This document shows, one piece after another, positions 8,292-17,987 of a stretch of DNA of 64,000 bases. Both the position numbers and the translations under genes were made by a program. Within the stretch, counting starts at the first letter, position 1. Every line of letters begins with the position of its first letter. The notes beneath the pieces were generated by a model. That model was not told where the DNA came from and ran no database searches. It saw nothing but the letters and a program-made list of their open reading frames with translations. Source of the DNA: Bradyrhizobium sp. WSM1743 (lineage in GTDB: Bacteria > Pseudomonadota > Alphaproteobacteria > Rhizobiales > Xanthobacteraceae); contig NZ_AXAZ01000037.1 of NCBI RefSeq assembly GCF_000473065.1, forward strand, positions 1,736 through 65,735. The letters run 5' to 3'.

Positions 8292-9239
8292 ATGCGCCGT
8301 GTTGTCCAGATCCCGGCACTCGCACTCGTGTTGGCATTGGTTGCCACGGAGGCATCCGCATGGTGGGACGCCGGCCACATGCAGATCGCCTATGTCGCGT
8401 ACAAGAAGCTCGACGGTCCGGTGAAGGACAAGGTCGACGCGCTTCTCAAGCTCAACAAGGATTATGCGAAGTGGACCGCAGGTGCGCCCGACGAGCGCAC
8501 GGCAAAGCTCTACGCTTTCGTGCACGCGGCGACCTGGGCGGATGACATCAAAACCAAGGAATATAACTATGCGCGAGACAAGGTCGACAGCCCGACGGCT
8601 GGACAGAACATCGGCTACGCCGATCGTAATCAGCACGCCTACTGGCATTACAAGGATACGAATTTCTCGCCGGACGGCACACCGCTTCCGCAGCCTGATC
8701 CCGTCGACCTGGTCACCCAGCTCAAACTGATAATCGCGGCACTACCGTCAACATCCGGCGCCACCGACGACGTCCGCTCGTATGACCTCGTCTGGATGCT
8801 GCATCTGGTCGGCGACGCTCACCAGCCGCTTCATGCGATCGGCCGCTACACCCGACAAATTCCGGGCGGAGATGCAGGCGGCAATGCCGAGCAGGTGATC
8901 CCGGCAAACGGTGACACCATGGCGCTCCATGCCTACTGGGACAACCTTTTCGGCGGGTACGTCTCGCCTTACGGTGCGGTCTTCGACGCCGAGGATAAGG
9001 ACGGCCTCGCGCATATCGCCGTCAACGAGACTTCCGCGCAAGTCTCCGATCCACAGGCATGGATTGACGAGAGCGCGGAACTCGCCAAGCAATACGCCTA
9101 TGCCGCACCGGTGAGCGTGGGATCCAACCCGGTGCTCCTCACGCGCGAATACGAGACCAACGCCCGCAACATCGCGCGTAGCCAGGCGGCACTGGGAGCC
9201 GCGCGGCTGGCGCGCCTCCTCAACGATGCCCTGAAGTAG
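8292..9239 (+). CDS. Secreted S1/P1-type zinc nuclease
   Basis: This belongs to the S1/P1 family, trinuclear-zinc phosphodiesterases that degrade single-stranded DNA and RNA and release 5'-nucleotides. The start at 8292 is six bases after GGGAG; an ATG at 8286 is too close to that site. A signal peptide (1-23, ending ASA) exposes Trp as mature residue 1, which in P1 coordinates zinc through its backbone and fits WWDAGHMQIA. Other metal ligands are visible: HAATWADDIK, QHAYWHYKD, MLHLVGDAHQPLHA and HAYWDNLF. The length (315 aa) is normal. It appears monocistronic. A phosphate- or nucleotide-scavenging role outside the inner membrane is likely. Confidence 0.9.
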   Translation: MRRVVQIPALALVLALVATEASAWWDAGHMQIAYVAYKKLDGPVKDKVDALLKLNKDYAKWTAGAPDERTAKLYAFVHAATWADDIKTKEYNYARDKVDSPTAGQNIGYADRNQHAYWHYKDTNFSPDGTPLPQPDPVDLVTQLKLIIAALPSTSGATDDVRSYDLVWMLHLVGDAHQPLHAIGRYTRQIPGGDAGGNAEQVIPANGDTMALHAYWDNLFGGYVSPYGAVFDAEDKDGLAHIAVNETSAQVSDPQAWIDESAELAKQYAYAAPVSVGSNPVLLTREYETNARNIARSQAALGAARLARLLNDALK

Positions 9240-9625
9240 CGCTGGGGGTAGACTGGTCTAGCCGAAACGCGCAGAACTGCCGGTTCTGCTGACCACCTGC
9301 TGGCCACTGACTTCGCGCCCGCACGACAAGTCGCGCAATCTACAACTTCGCCAATTGGCGGGATGCTGTATGCGCCGGTTTTTGGATCTCGTCGATACCG
9401 CAAACAAGGTGCCGGCGGAGGGCCGGTCGGCACACAGATGTAAGGAGGAGGACCCATGACGCGGTCGTGCGTGCAACCAGCGCATGAGCCTCGGGTTCGC
9501 TGAATCTCCGCGGCCTCTTGAAATCCTTTGGTAAAGCAACCGTCGGTTTACGTTTACCTGTCTTGGCCACGGTCTCCCCCTCTAGCGTTGAAGTGCGTTC
9601 CTCACTCCGGTTTCAATCCCGTTTG
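9240..9625. other. Intergenic stretch, no recognised gene
   Basis: Only short unconvincing frames exist, including a minus-strand frame from 9570 to 9340 starting MAKTGKRKPTV that I could not assign to any family. The stretch lies between the nuclease and the end of the integrase remnant and is probably decayed flanking DNA. Confidence 0.35.
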
Positions 9626-10812
9626 CTATTTGCGCGGAAAGATGCAGATCTGCCGCACGCCTGTCCGGCACCCTGCCTGCCACTGTGGTCCTCCGTCCAT
9701 TCTTCGCCACTTCAGCCACCACCGCCGGAACGGCGGGCCCAACGTGATCGTGAGATCATTCGTTCTGGTGCGATCGAGGCTCAGGAAGTTACCGCTCGGA
9801 TTGACGGTGACTCTGGTCAAAGGCCTCGTCCGGCTGCAGGCCGGTGTTGCTCATGAACAGGATGAGCTCGTGCAGTTGCTCGCCCCACCATTTGTATTTG
9901 TTGTTCTTGGGCTTCCGGGCCCTTCGCCCAGTCGCCTGGCAGAGCTGGCGATACTCTTCGCGCGAGAACCAGGCCCGATGCGAAATCTTGCCATTCTTCC
10001 GATAAGGGCTCTGAAAGCTCAGGAAGTGCGTGGAGCCACTGATGGCGTAGCGCGGTCTTGAGGATCTGACGGAGGCAAACAATTTCCTGGTGCATCGTCG
10101 TGCGGGCAGGTGGCTTTCCCCTCCGCTCCTTCGCCTGCGCAATGCGATGCATGCGGTACTCGTTCACGAGACCGCCAGTGATCTCCGAAAGGCCCTTCTT
10201 GCCAAAGAAGGGAATAAGGTACTTGCGCGCCGGGCGCTCATGGCCAGCGATGTAGACGGGATTGCGCTGACCTTCCGTCAGCACAGGAAAGTCTTCTAGG
10301 AATTTCTCGGCTGCGGCCTTGAAGGTCATCTCCTTCTTGCGAGCGGTGACCTTTTCCAGGTCACCGCTCCGCACCATCCCGCGTAACTTGAGATACCACT
10401 CCTCGGCGACTTCCTCGCCTGCCGGAGATCGTCCTTCTCCGTTGCGGATCGGTATTGCTGCCCTTCGATCGTTTCCGAGCAATGGTACCGGCCGCGCTTC
10501 CCGTGGCGGTAAAGGTGGACCTTGCCACCAAGGATGATGTGGTTCTTTGCTTTTCAGCCCTTTGCAGCGCGACGTCGTCCATGACGCTTGTCTTCGTTGG
10601 CTTCGCGGGCGGTACACGCTAAGCGTGCTAAGCGAAGCGGCTACTGCTCCTACGGCCGCTTGGCGCCTACCCAACTTTACCCAGTCGCGCTCGTATCCGG
10701 GCTTATGAGCCATTTTACTCCGATCTAGACCTTCAGGTGTCCAGAAATGTCCAGGAGGAAGATCGTGTCTCACCATTGCGCGGACGACCAGAGGTCGGTC
10801 CGGGATGGTCAC
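9626..10812 (-). pseudogene. Tyrosine recombinase/integrase, multiply frameshifted
   Basis: Pieces of one site-specific integrase are spread over three frames. The core-binding part (MTFKAAAEKFLEDFPVL, HERPARKYLIPFFGKKGL, HQEIVCLRQILKTAL) reads in the main frame. The start of the catalytic domain (SPYRKNGKISHRAWFSREEY, LILFMSNTGLQPDEA) lies in a second frame. A third frame continues to about 9626. The expected catalytic Arg of TGLRPDEA is Gln here, and I do not see the C-terminal RHT/Y region. The N-terminal portion near 10440-10540 is also shifted. It is a dead phage- or island-type integrase and marks past insertion. Its 5' end overlaps the start of the next plus-strand gene. Confidence 0.75.
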
Positions 10813-12015
10813 CCGTCCGATCTTGCCGGCAAGGTCGCGATCGTCGCAACCCTGGACACAAAGGGCCGTGAGACCGCTTATCTCGCACGAGTGATCGAAC
10901 AGTGGGGCCGCAAGACTCTTACGATAGATGTAGGCACATCAAACAGGAGGGGCAGAAGCGAGCCGGACGGCAGCGATGCACGGGTGGCTGCACCCGCCGA
11001 GCTCTTACGGGAAATAGCTGCAAGCGCGCGTGAAGAGGTGAAGGAGCTCCTGCGATCAGGTGCGATCGACGCCATCATTGGAGTAGCCGGCGGCAAGGGC
11101 AGCGCAGTCTTCGGTGAAGTTATTTCGGATTTGCCGTATGGCTTCCCGAAATTGCTGGTGAGCAGCGCGAGGCCAGCCCTCCTGGCCGAACTGGCCCTCC
11201 ACAACGACATCATCCTCTATCCGACCCTGGTCGATCTTTTCGGGATCAACGCGTTCACCGAACGCGTTCTCTGCAATGCGGGGCGGGCCATTGCGGCGAT
11301 GCGCTATGTGCCTGCTCGAGAGCGGCGGGAGAGGAAGACAGTCGCGATAACGGCCTTTGGGGTCACGACGCCGGCGGCAAATCGCTGTGTCGCGCGGCTG
11401 GCAGAGGCAGGCATCGACGCGATTGTCTTTCCGGCCAACGGCGCCGGTGGACGCAAGATGGAGCAACTCGTGTCCGCCGGTGAGTTCGATGCGGTGCTCG
11501 ATCTGACCACAACCGAACTCGCTGACGAGATTGTGGGCGGCACCGCCAGTGCAGGTCCGGATCGGCTCAAGGCAGCTTCTCACCGCTTGATTCCGCAGCT
11601 CATAGCCCCGGGGGCCGTCGATATGGTGAATTTTGGCCCTCCCTCGAGCGTGCCTGCCGAGTTCACGGGGCGCCAATTCTATTCGCATACTCCCTTCACG
11701 ACGCTCATGCGCACGACCGTCTCGGAGAACGAGCGCATAGGCAGGCTCACAGCCGAGCGCCTTTCGCAAGCAAAGGCGCCCGCCCTCGTTTTGTGGCCGG
11801 CCAAGGGGGTGTCTGACTATGACCGGGACGGCGGCATCTTTCGAAATCCTGAAGCCGATAGAGCCTGGTTCGACGCGGTCAGGCGACACCTGCCGCGCTC
11901 GATCAGCGCCCGCGAGTTGGACTGTCACATCAATGATCCGGAATTTGCGGAGGCAGCCGCATCGTGGATCGTCGAACAATTGACACCAGGAGGTTCACCC
12001 CGTGCGGATGTTTGA
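10765..12015 (+). CDS. Tm-1-like / UPF0261 family protein
   Basis: The GTG at 10765 is chosen because AGGAGG (10753-10758) lies six bases upstream; an ATG at 10747 precedes that site. The 416-residue protein matches the Tm-1-like (UPF0261) family. The N-terminal domain opens KVAIVATLDTKGRETAYL and has a glycine-rich GVAGGKGSAVF motif. The second domain has GVTTPAANRCVARL and FPANGAGGRKME. The plant homologue Tm-1 is a viral-replication inhibitor; bacterial function is largely unknown. It overlaps the PEP-hydrolase-like gene by 14 bases, a pairing I recall as common, which suggests the two act together on one substrate. Confidence 0.85.
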   Translation: MSHHCADDQRSVRDGHPSDLAGKVAIVATLDTKGRETAYLARVIEQWGRKTLTIDVGTSNRRGRSEPDGSDARVAAPAELLREIAASAREEVKELLRSGAIDAIIGVAGGKGSAVFGEVISDLPYGFPKLLVSSARPALLAELALHNDIILYPTLVDLFGINAFTERVLCNAGRAIAAMRYVPARERRERKTVAITAFGVTTPAANRCVARLAEAGIDAIVFPANGAGGRKMEQLVSAGEFDAVLDLTTTELADEIVGGTASAGPDRLKAASHRLIPQLIAPGAVDMVNFGPPSSVPAEFTGRQFYSHTPFTTLMRTTVSENERIGRLTAERLSQAKAPALVLWPAKGVSDYDRDGGIFRNPEADRAWFDAVRRHLPRSISARELDCHINDPEFAEAAASWIVEQLTPGGSPRADV

Positions 12016-12871
12016 TCGGGCCGAAATACTCGCAAAGATCACAGCTCAAGTTGCGGCTGGAAGGGCGGTGCTTGCCGCGGCGAGCAGTTGCGGCCTCGTC
12101 GCAAAATGCGCAGCTCTCGGCGGCGCCGACATGCTTGTGGTCTACAGCACCGGGCTATCGCGGTTGATGGGGCTGCCGACGAGCCGGATCGGCGATTCCA
12201 ATGCGCGCACGCTCGAACTCGCGGCGGAGATCCGCAACGTCGTCTCCTCCGTTCCTGTTATAGGCGGTGTTGAGGCCTGGGATCCCGTCCGGCTCGACCT
12301 CGATGATCTCTTGGACAAGTTCTGGGCTGCCGGATTCTCCGGCGTGATCAATTACCCGACCATTTCAACGATGGGTGAGAAATGGCGCGATCGTCGAGGC
12401 CGCGTCGGGCTCGGCTTTGAGCGTGAGGTCGAGATGGTGGCGGCGGCCCGCAAGAAGAACATCTTCTCGCTCGCCTATGTCGCAAGCGCGCAGGACGCCA
12501 GAGCGATGGCAACCGCGGGAGCCGACTGCATCGTCCCACATGTCGGCGCAACGCGCGGCGGACTTGTTGGTCATGAGGAGGGACAGTCGATCGAAGAGGT
12601 CATCAGGCGCATCAACGAGATCAATGCTGCGGTTCAGGCCGTCCGTCCGGATGTGATCCTTCTATGCCATGGCGGGGCAATCGCTGAGCCTCAGGATACC
12701 TCGGAAGTCTACCGATCGACCGGATGTGTCGGTTTCGTTGGCGCCTCCTCCATCGAACGGATCCCGATCGAGCGGGCGGTGAAGGCTGCAGCCGAAGAAT
12801 TCAAAGCCGTTCCGCTCCCGCGAAAGCCTCAGCATTCACTGCAGAATCTGCACCGAGGCACGAATGAATAG
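12002..12871 (+). CDS. Phosphoenolpyruvate-hydrolase-like TIM-barrel protein
   Basis: The GTG at 12002 lies eight bases after AGGAGG (11988-11993); an ATG at 12008 is an alternative. The 289-residue protein looks like the TIM-barrel family annotated as phosphoenolpyruvate hydrolase-like. Visible features are ADMLVVYSTGLSRLMGLPT, GFSGVINYPTISTMGE, GADCIVPHVGATRGG and LLCHGGAIAEP. It sits in the middle of a three-gene operon, overlapping both neighbours. The family label does not establish the substrate here. With the Tm-1-like partner it probably performs C-C or C-O bond chemistry on a small acid. Confidence 0.82.
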   Translation: MRMFDRAEILAKITAQVAAGRAVLAAASSCGLVAKCAALGGADMLVVYSTGLSRLMGLPTSRIGDSNARTLELAAEIRNVVSSVPVIGGVEAWDPVRLDLDDLLDKFWAAGFSGVINYPTISTMGEKWRDRRGRVGLGFEREVEMVAAARKKNIFSLAYVASAQDARAMATAGADCIVPHVGATRGGLVGHEEGQSIEEVIRRINEINAAVQAVRPDVILLCHGGAIAEPQDTSEVYRSTGCVGFVGASSIERIPIERAVKAAAEEFKAVPLPRKPQHSLQNLHRGTNE

Positions 12872-14639
12872 CCCGATCACCAAATTGAAACCAAATTCCC
12901 CTTCCTTCTCCAAAGCGAGCAAGCCAACGCACGATTGCGAGACGGACGTGCTCGTGATCGGCAGCGGCGCGGCTGGACTGTCCGCGGCGCTCTATGCGGC
13001 AAAGGCCGGACTTCGCGTGACGGTGTGCGAGAAATCTGACCGGCTCGGTGGCACGACTGCCCTGTCGAACGGCATGATCTGGATTCCATGCTCAATGCAG
13101 GCCCGAGCGGCGAAAATCGATGATTCGATTGCGAATGCGAAGATCTATCTGCAACACGAACTTGGCAACTACTATCGGCCCGAGTTTGTAGGCGCCTATC
13201 TAGAAGACGGCCCAACGGCGCTCGCCAGCTTGGAGAATGGGAGTGAAGTCAAGTTCACACTGGCCTCCGCTCCGGATTATCATTCCAGCCAAATCGGAGG
13301 GATCGACAAGGGCCGGGCGCTGAGCCCCGCACCTTACGACGGACGGCTTCTAGGCAAGGATTTCGAGCTGATAGGTGATCCGATTCGCGTCGTGCTCGGC
13401 GGCATGATGATTTCGTCCGGCGAGGTCAGAAGCTTCCTCAATCCATTCCAGTCGGCTGCCTCGCTCAAGCACGTCATGCGCCGGGTCAGCCGCTACGCAC
13501 GCGACCGGCTGCGCTACAGGCGGGGCACTGAACTCAGTGGCGGCAATGCTCTGATCGCGCGGTTATTGGTAAGCCTTCGCAGGTATGGCATTGAAATCTG
13601 GCCAAGCTGCCCAGCGGTTGATCTGATGAGCGAGGGCGGGAGAGTCACTGGCGCAATCGTCAAGCGTGATGGCGCCGATCTCCGCATCCGCGCCTCTCAC
13701 GGGGTGATCCTGGCAACTGGTGGCTTTGCGCGGAACGCTCAATTGCGAGCCCAGCTCAGCCGAGCCCACCAGCACAATGATACGCTGGCCCACAGCGATG
13801 TCACTGGAGACGGCATTGCGCTCGCAAGTAAGCTCGGAGCTGCGATCGATAATGACGTTGCATCGAGTGGATTCTGGACGCCCGTGTCGATCCTCAGGAA
13901 CGGCCGCTCCTCGCAAGTGGTCCCGTACGGTTGGCTCGACCGTGGCCGTCCAGGTGTCATCGCCGTAGGGCCAAATGCCAAGCGCTTCGTCAATGAATCC
14001 AATTCGTATCATGATATCTGCCTTGCCATGTTCAACAACGGTTATCCGGCGGACAAGCGGTTTTATTTCATCTGCGACAAGGAATTCGTCCGCCTCAGGG
14101 GGATGGGACACTTGCTCCCCTGGCCATGGACATTGAGTATCAAGAAGTATGCTCGGTTGGGCTACATCGAAATTGGCCGGACGATTGCGGAGCTTGCGGC
14201 GGAATTGGACCTCGACCCGCAAGAGCTCCAAAAGACCGTTGAAGAACATAACGCCCACGCAGCTGAAGGGCGCGATCCGCTTTTCAAACGCGGTGAATCG
14301 GCTTTCAATCGAACCCTGGGAGATCCCGCGGTCGGAAAGAAAAACCCGAACCTTGGAGCTATCAAAAACGGGCCATTCATTGCGCTTCCGATTGTCCCGG
14401 CGACCCTTGGAACTGCGACCGGCCTGTCAACGGATCCTGGCGGAAGGGTCCTAAATGGAAACGGCGTGCCGATCGCAGGTCTTTATGCCTGCGGCAACGA
14501 CATGACCTCACCGATGCGTGGGATCTACCCTGGGGCGGGCATTACGATCGGACCAGCCATCGTGTTCGCTTACCGCGCGGTGAACAGCATCGTACAATCC
14601 ACCGATCAAGGACAAACGGCGGCAGCATCCAGAGCGTAA
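12864..14639 (+). CDS. FAD-dependent oxidoreductase (fumarate reductase/KstD type)
   Basis: A 591-residue flavoprotein. The dinucleotide-binding motif VLVIGSGAAGLSAALYAAKAG lies near residues 30-50, followed by EKSDRLGGTTALSNGMIWIP. A second FAD motif GVILATGGFARN is near residue 280, and the C-terminal block GLYACGNDMTSPMRGIYPGAGITIGPA closes the flavin site. It resembles the succinate dehydrogenase/fumarate reductase flavoprotein superfamily, nearest to 3-ketosteroid dehydrogenase-like or tricarballylate-type dehydrogenases. It overlaps the upstream gene by 8 bases. It probably dehydrogenates the substrate prepared by the two upstream enzymes. Confidence 0.88.
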   Translation: MNSPITKLKPNSPSFSKASKPTHDCETDVLVIGSGAAGLSAALYAAKAGLRVTVCEKSDRLGGTTALSNGMIWIPCSMQARAAKIDDSIANAKIYLQHELGNYYRPEFVGAYLEDGPTALASLENGSEVKFTLASAPDYHSSQIGGIDKGRALSPAPYDGRLLGKDFELIGDPIRVVLGGMMISSGEVRSFLNPFQSAASLKHVMRRVSRYARDRLRYRRGTELSGGNALIARLLVSLRRYGIEIWPSCPAVDLMSEGGRVTGAIVKRDGADLRIRASHGVILATGGFARNAQLRAQLSRAHQHNDTLAHSDVTGDGIALASKLGAAIDNDVASSGFWTPVSILRNGRSSQVVPYGWLDRGRPGVIAVGPNAKRFVNESNSYHDICLAMFNNGYPADKRFYFICDKEFVRLRGMGHLLPWPWTLSIKKYARLGYIEIGRTIAELAAELDLDPQELQKTVEEHNAHAAEGRDPLFKRGESAFNRTLGDPAVGKKNPNLGAIKNGPFIALPIVPATLGTATGLSTDPGGRVLNGNGVPIAGLYACGNDMTSPMRGIYPGAGITIGPAIVFAYRAVNSIVQSTDQGQTAAASRA

Positions 14640-14784
14640 GCGAAGCGTCCTCACCTGGTCGCCCAGCAACGACAGACAACTGCGAGAGCAGAAGTACGCA
14701 ACATCGGCCAGCTCGCTTTGAATACCTTATGAGCGGCCCTATCCCGTCTGATACCGGGCTTATCTTCTGACCTGGACGGCCACG

Positions 14785-15076
14785 ATGCGCCGCTCACGCC
14801 ATGCCAGGATCGTCGCAACCGTTGGGCCGGCAACCGCATCACCTGAAAAGCTTTGTGCGCTCTATCTTTCGGGGGCTGATACTTTCAGGCTGAACTTCAG
14901 CCACGGGACCCATGACGATCACGCACGTGTGCCCGCCTCGGATCCGTGCGCTGGAGCTGGAATTCGATCGGCCGATCAGCGTGCTGCAGGATCTGCAAGG
15001 CCCGAAGATCCGCATTGGCCGGCTCGATGAAGGCAAGCTCGCGCTGGATGCCGGGGAGACCGTTGCTTCACACTAG
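14785..15076 (+). pseudogene. Pyruvate kinase N-terminal remnant
   Basis: The first frame gives ARIVATVGPATASPEKLCAL and GADTFRLNFSHGTHDDH, the unmistakable start of pyruvate kinase. The sequence then shifts frame near 14920 and continues as ALELEFDRPISVLQDLQGPK, IRIGRLDEGKL and DAGETV until about 15075. Roughly 95 residues of the N-terminal (beta/alpha)8 part survive, and the rest is missing. It lies just after the flavoprotein operon. It may once have been an intact isozyme in this catabolic region. Confidence 0.8.
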
Positions 15077-15906
15077 GCGAAAGGACGGGCGGGAAGCAGT
15101 CCATTCCGCTGCCTCATCCAGAAATATTCGCAGCCGCTTATCCAGAAGCGCATTAGACTCGCGAGGGAGCGGAAAGGTACATCAAAGCTTACTGGGGAGA
15201 CAGTTGCGAGCCGTCCGGGCGATGCTTCACTGGTCGGTGAGCAGTTGGCCGAGCGAAGCGGCTCATCATGCGCCGTCATCCGGCGACTGGAAGAGTATAA
15301 CGAAACGCCTCCCGCGTCCGACGAGTTGCTTCAAACCCTCTGGACAAGTTTGCCGGTGCCGGAATTGAATTTACATTTCCGCTCGTTGGCAAGCCAGGTA
15401 TTCGGTCCAAATAACTTCATCCTTTTTGGCGCTGAACTAACCGCCGGCGGCCATTGTGAAGTGGTGCGTCCTCTCGTCTGGTTTCCTCCCATGGTTCGGC
15501 ATCGTTCGCCGCGGCACGCGTGTCCCCGCCTGCGACGCGGTTAGGGCATGCGGATAGCTCTTCTATCGCTTTTGGCCGCGAAATTGGGCTGGCGAGAACG
15601 TTAGGCACCCGCCGGAGGGCTCCCTTTGAGGCGGGCGCAATGTCGCTTGTCCGGCGAACATTACCCAAGATTACTCAGATATCCCTACGTTACTCTAGGC
15701 AATCTCGCACCGCATGTCGTGAATGAAGCGCCGAGAGGCGGGCCGCCCAAGAAGCCCACCATCGCCTGCAACTCCCATTGCCGGGATGACCTTCCAGGAG
15801 CGCTCTCGTGCCAGCAGCCCTTCGCATTCCAACGTGCAGCTCACGCCTTCGAGCGCTCGACGTGAAGATGATTTGCTCGCAAGCCCAGGGAATGTGACGC
15901 AGCAGC
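15077..15906. other. Gene-free stretch before the ABC transporter
   Basis: After the pyruvate kinase remnant no further piece of that protein could be found, and no frame here looks like a known protein. The stretch probably holds deletion debris plus the promoter of the downstream transporter operon. No convincing -35/-10 pair was identified by eye. Confidence 0.4.
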
Positions 15907-16770
15907 ATGGATACGCTACTTATCGCGACTTTCGAGATTTTGAGCTTTGGTGCCATTGTTGTGCTGGTCGTGCTCGGTCTCGGGATCATTGCCAGCATGA
16001 TGGGCATCTTCAACTTCGCCCAAGGCGAGTTCGTCCTGCTCGGCGCTTACGTCACTTATCTCGTGCACAGCGTCGGTTTGCCGGTCCCGCTCGGCATGCT
16101 TGCCGCGCCCGTCGCGGTCGGCACGCTTGGTTTCGTCCTGGAAAAACTCGTGGTGCGCCGATTCTATGCCGCTCCAATCGTCGCCATGCTTGGCACCTAC
16201 GCGCTGGGGCTGATCATTCGCGAAGCCGTGCGCGGCCTGACTGGGGGACTGTATCTCTCGGTGCCGGAGCCAATCAGTGGCTCTATCACGATCGGAAGCC
16301 TGCATTTCGCCACCTGGCGCGGCGTCATCGTCATCATCACTTTGTTGGTCATGGCCGCGAGCCATGCGCTGCTCGCCTACACCTCGTTCGGCCTGCGAGT
16401 CCGCGCTTCGCTGGAGAACCCACAGCTGGCGCGTGCCTCGGGCATCTCCACGGGCATGATATACAGCATCACCTTTGCATTTGGTGCGGCACTCGCGGGT
16501 CTCGCCGGCGCGCTGATCGTGCCGGTCTTTTCATTATTTGCCGATCTCGGCATTCGCTTTCTTATCCAAGGTTTCGTTGCCGTGATGGTCGGTGGCGTCG
16601 GGTCCTTCGCCGGCCCAGTCGCTGGCGCCAGCGTCATCGGCACGTTCAGTGCCTGGCTGCCTTGGCTGATGTCACCGGTTATCGCCGACGTTCTGGTGTT
16701 CGTGCTCGCCATCATTTTCATCAAGCTCCGGCCGCAAGGCCTTGTTTCGGGAAGAGGGGTCAACCGATGA
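15907..16770 (+). CDS. Branched-chain-type ABC transporter permease (LivH family)
   Basis: A 287-residue inner-membrane permease with about eight hydrophobic segments. LivH landmarks include GLGIIASMMGIFNFAQGEFV near residue 30, the EAA-like region FGLRVRASLENPQLARASGI around 160-180, and GFVAVMVGGVGSFAGPVAGA near 225. It forms the membrane channel with the LivM-type protein. Its stop overlaps the start of the binding-protein gene (ATGA), so translation is coupled. No strong ribosome binding site precedes the start. Substrate class cannot be read from the permease. Liv-type systems also carry amides, urea and aromatic acids. Confidence 0.9.
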   Translation: MDTLLIATFEILSFGAIVVLVVLGLGIIASMMGIFNFAQGEFVLLGAYVTYLVHSVGLPVPLGMLAAPVAVGTLGFVLEKLVVRRFYAAPIVAMLGTYALGLIIREAVRGLTGGLYLSVPEPISGSITIGSLHFATWRGVIVIITLLVMAASHALLAYTSFGLRVRASLENPQLARASGISTGMIYSITFAFGAALAGLAGALIVPVFSLFADLGIRFLIQGFVAVMVGGVGSFAGPVAGASVIGTFSAWLPWLMSPVIADVLVFVLAIIFIKLRPQGLVSGRGVNR

Positions 16771-17987
16771 TCAACGCCAGCCGTCAACTGAGCCGCCGAC
16801 GCTTTCTCGGCAATTTCGCCTTCGCCTCCGCCGCCATCGCGGCGGGTCCGGGCAGCTGGATAATTCGCCCGGATTGGGCAAATGCCGCGGAAGGCCCGAT
16901 CAGGCTTGGCATTGCGACCGATCTTACCGGGTCACTCGGCTTTGCCGGCAACACCGACGCCAATGTCGCTCGCATGCTGGTCAAGGAGATCAACGACTCC
17001 GGCGGCCTGTTGGGACGCCCGATCGAACTCCTAATTGAAGATACTGCCTCCGACGAATCCGTCGCCGTGGGAAATGTGCGCAAGCTGATCCAGCGAGACA
17101 AGGTCGACTTGGTGATCGGCGGTATCTCGAGCTCGATGCGCAATGCGATTAAGGACGTCATTATCTCTCGCGGCAAAACGCTCTATATTTATCCGGAAGG
17201 TTACGAAGGTAAAGAGTGCACGCCCTATCTGTTCTGCACCGGGCCGGTACCGGCACAGAATTGTGATCAGTTCATTCCCTGGTTAATCAAAAACGGTGGC
17301 AAACGCTTCGCACTGCCTGGCTCCAACTATGTTTGGCCGCAAACAATCAATGCCTATGCACGCAAGGTAATCGAGAGCAGCGGTGGCGAAATCGTCTTTG
17401 AAGAATACTACCCGCTCGACCAGATCGACTTTTCCTCTACAGTTAGCCGCATCATATCCAACAAAGTCGACGTGGTGTTCAACGCCATTGTCCCGCCGGG
17501 CGTTAGCCCGTTCTTCAAACAGCTCTATCAAGCCGGCTTCTCCAAAAACGGCGGGCGGCTGGGGTGCGTCTATTACGACGAAAATTTCCTGGAAATGAAC
17601 CAGGCCCAGGAGATTGAAGGGCTCGCGAGCAGCCTCGACTACTACAAGGTGCTCGCGGCGGAGGATCCGGTGAGCGCCAGGATTCAGTCGGCTTACGACA
17701 AGCAGTTCCCTGCCAAATTCCGGTTCTCGGCAGGCAGCGCCGCGACCGGCACCTATCGAGGATTGAAGCTGTGGGAAGCTGCGGTGAAGGAGGCCGGTAC
17801 AATTGACCGCGACGCGGTAGCCGCCGCCCTCGACCACGCAAAGATTGCGGAAGGGCCGGGCGGGCCCGCTGAAATGGCGCCCGGCAAGCGCCACTGCAGG
17901 ATGAACATGTACATTGGAGTGGCGAAGGGCGGCCAGTACGAGATTGTGGCGCGTAGCGCCGGCCTGGTCGATCCGAAGGAATGCTGA
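16767..17987 (+). CDS. ABC transporter substrate-binding protein, copy 1
   Basis: A 406-residue type I periplasmic binding protein of the Leu/Ile/Val-urea-amide class. The N-terminus has a Tat signal (SRRRFLGNFAFASAAIA) with cleavage likely after ANA near residue 40. The mature part starts EGPIRLGIATDLTGSLGFAG, and SNYVWPQTINAYAR resembles the amide/urea-binding (FmdD, UrtA, AmiC-like) subgroup. It lies between the two permeases and is coupled to both. A second copy at 21955-23175 differs at about 46 of 406 positions by my count. Tat export suggests folding before secretion. The ligand is unknown but may be a short amide or carboxylate. Confidence 0.9.
   Translation: MINASRQLSRRRFLGNFAFASAAIAAGPGSWIIRPDWANAAEGPIRLGIATDLTGSLGFAGNTDANVARMLVKEINDSGGLLGRPIELLIEDTASDESVAVGNVRKLIQRDKVDLVIGGISSSMRNAIKDVIISRGKTLYIYPEGYEGKECTPYLFCTGPVPAQNCDQFIPWLIKNGGKRFALPGSNYVWPQTINAYARKVIESSGGEIVFEEYYPLDQIDFSSTVSRIISNKVDVVFNAIVPPGVSPFFKQLYQAGFSKNGGRLGCVYYDENFLEMNQAQEIEGLASSLDYYKVLAAEDPVSARIQSAYDKQFPAKFRFSAGSAATGTYRGLKLWEAAVKEAGTIDRDAVAAALDHAKIAEGPGGPAEMAPGKRHCRMNMYIGVAKGGQYEIVARSAGLVDPKEC

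Noticed and set aside
10341..10369. Perfect 12-base inverted repeat (GAGCGGTGACCT/AGGTCACCGCTC) as a terminator or operator
   Set aside because: It lies inside integrase coding sequence and encodes the normal residues SGDLEKVTARK. No T-run or promoter is next to it.
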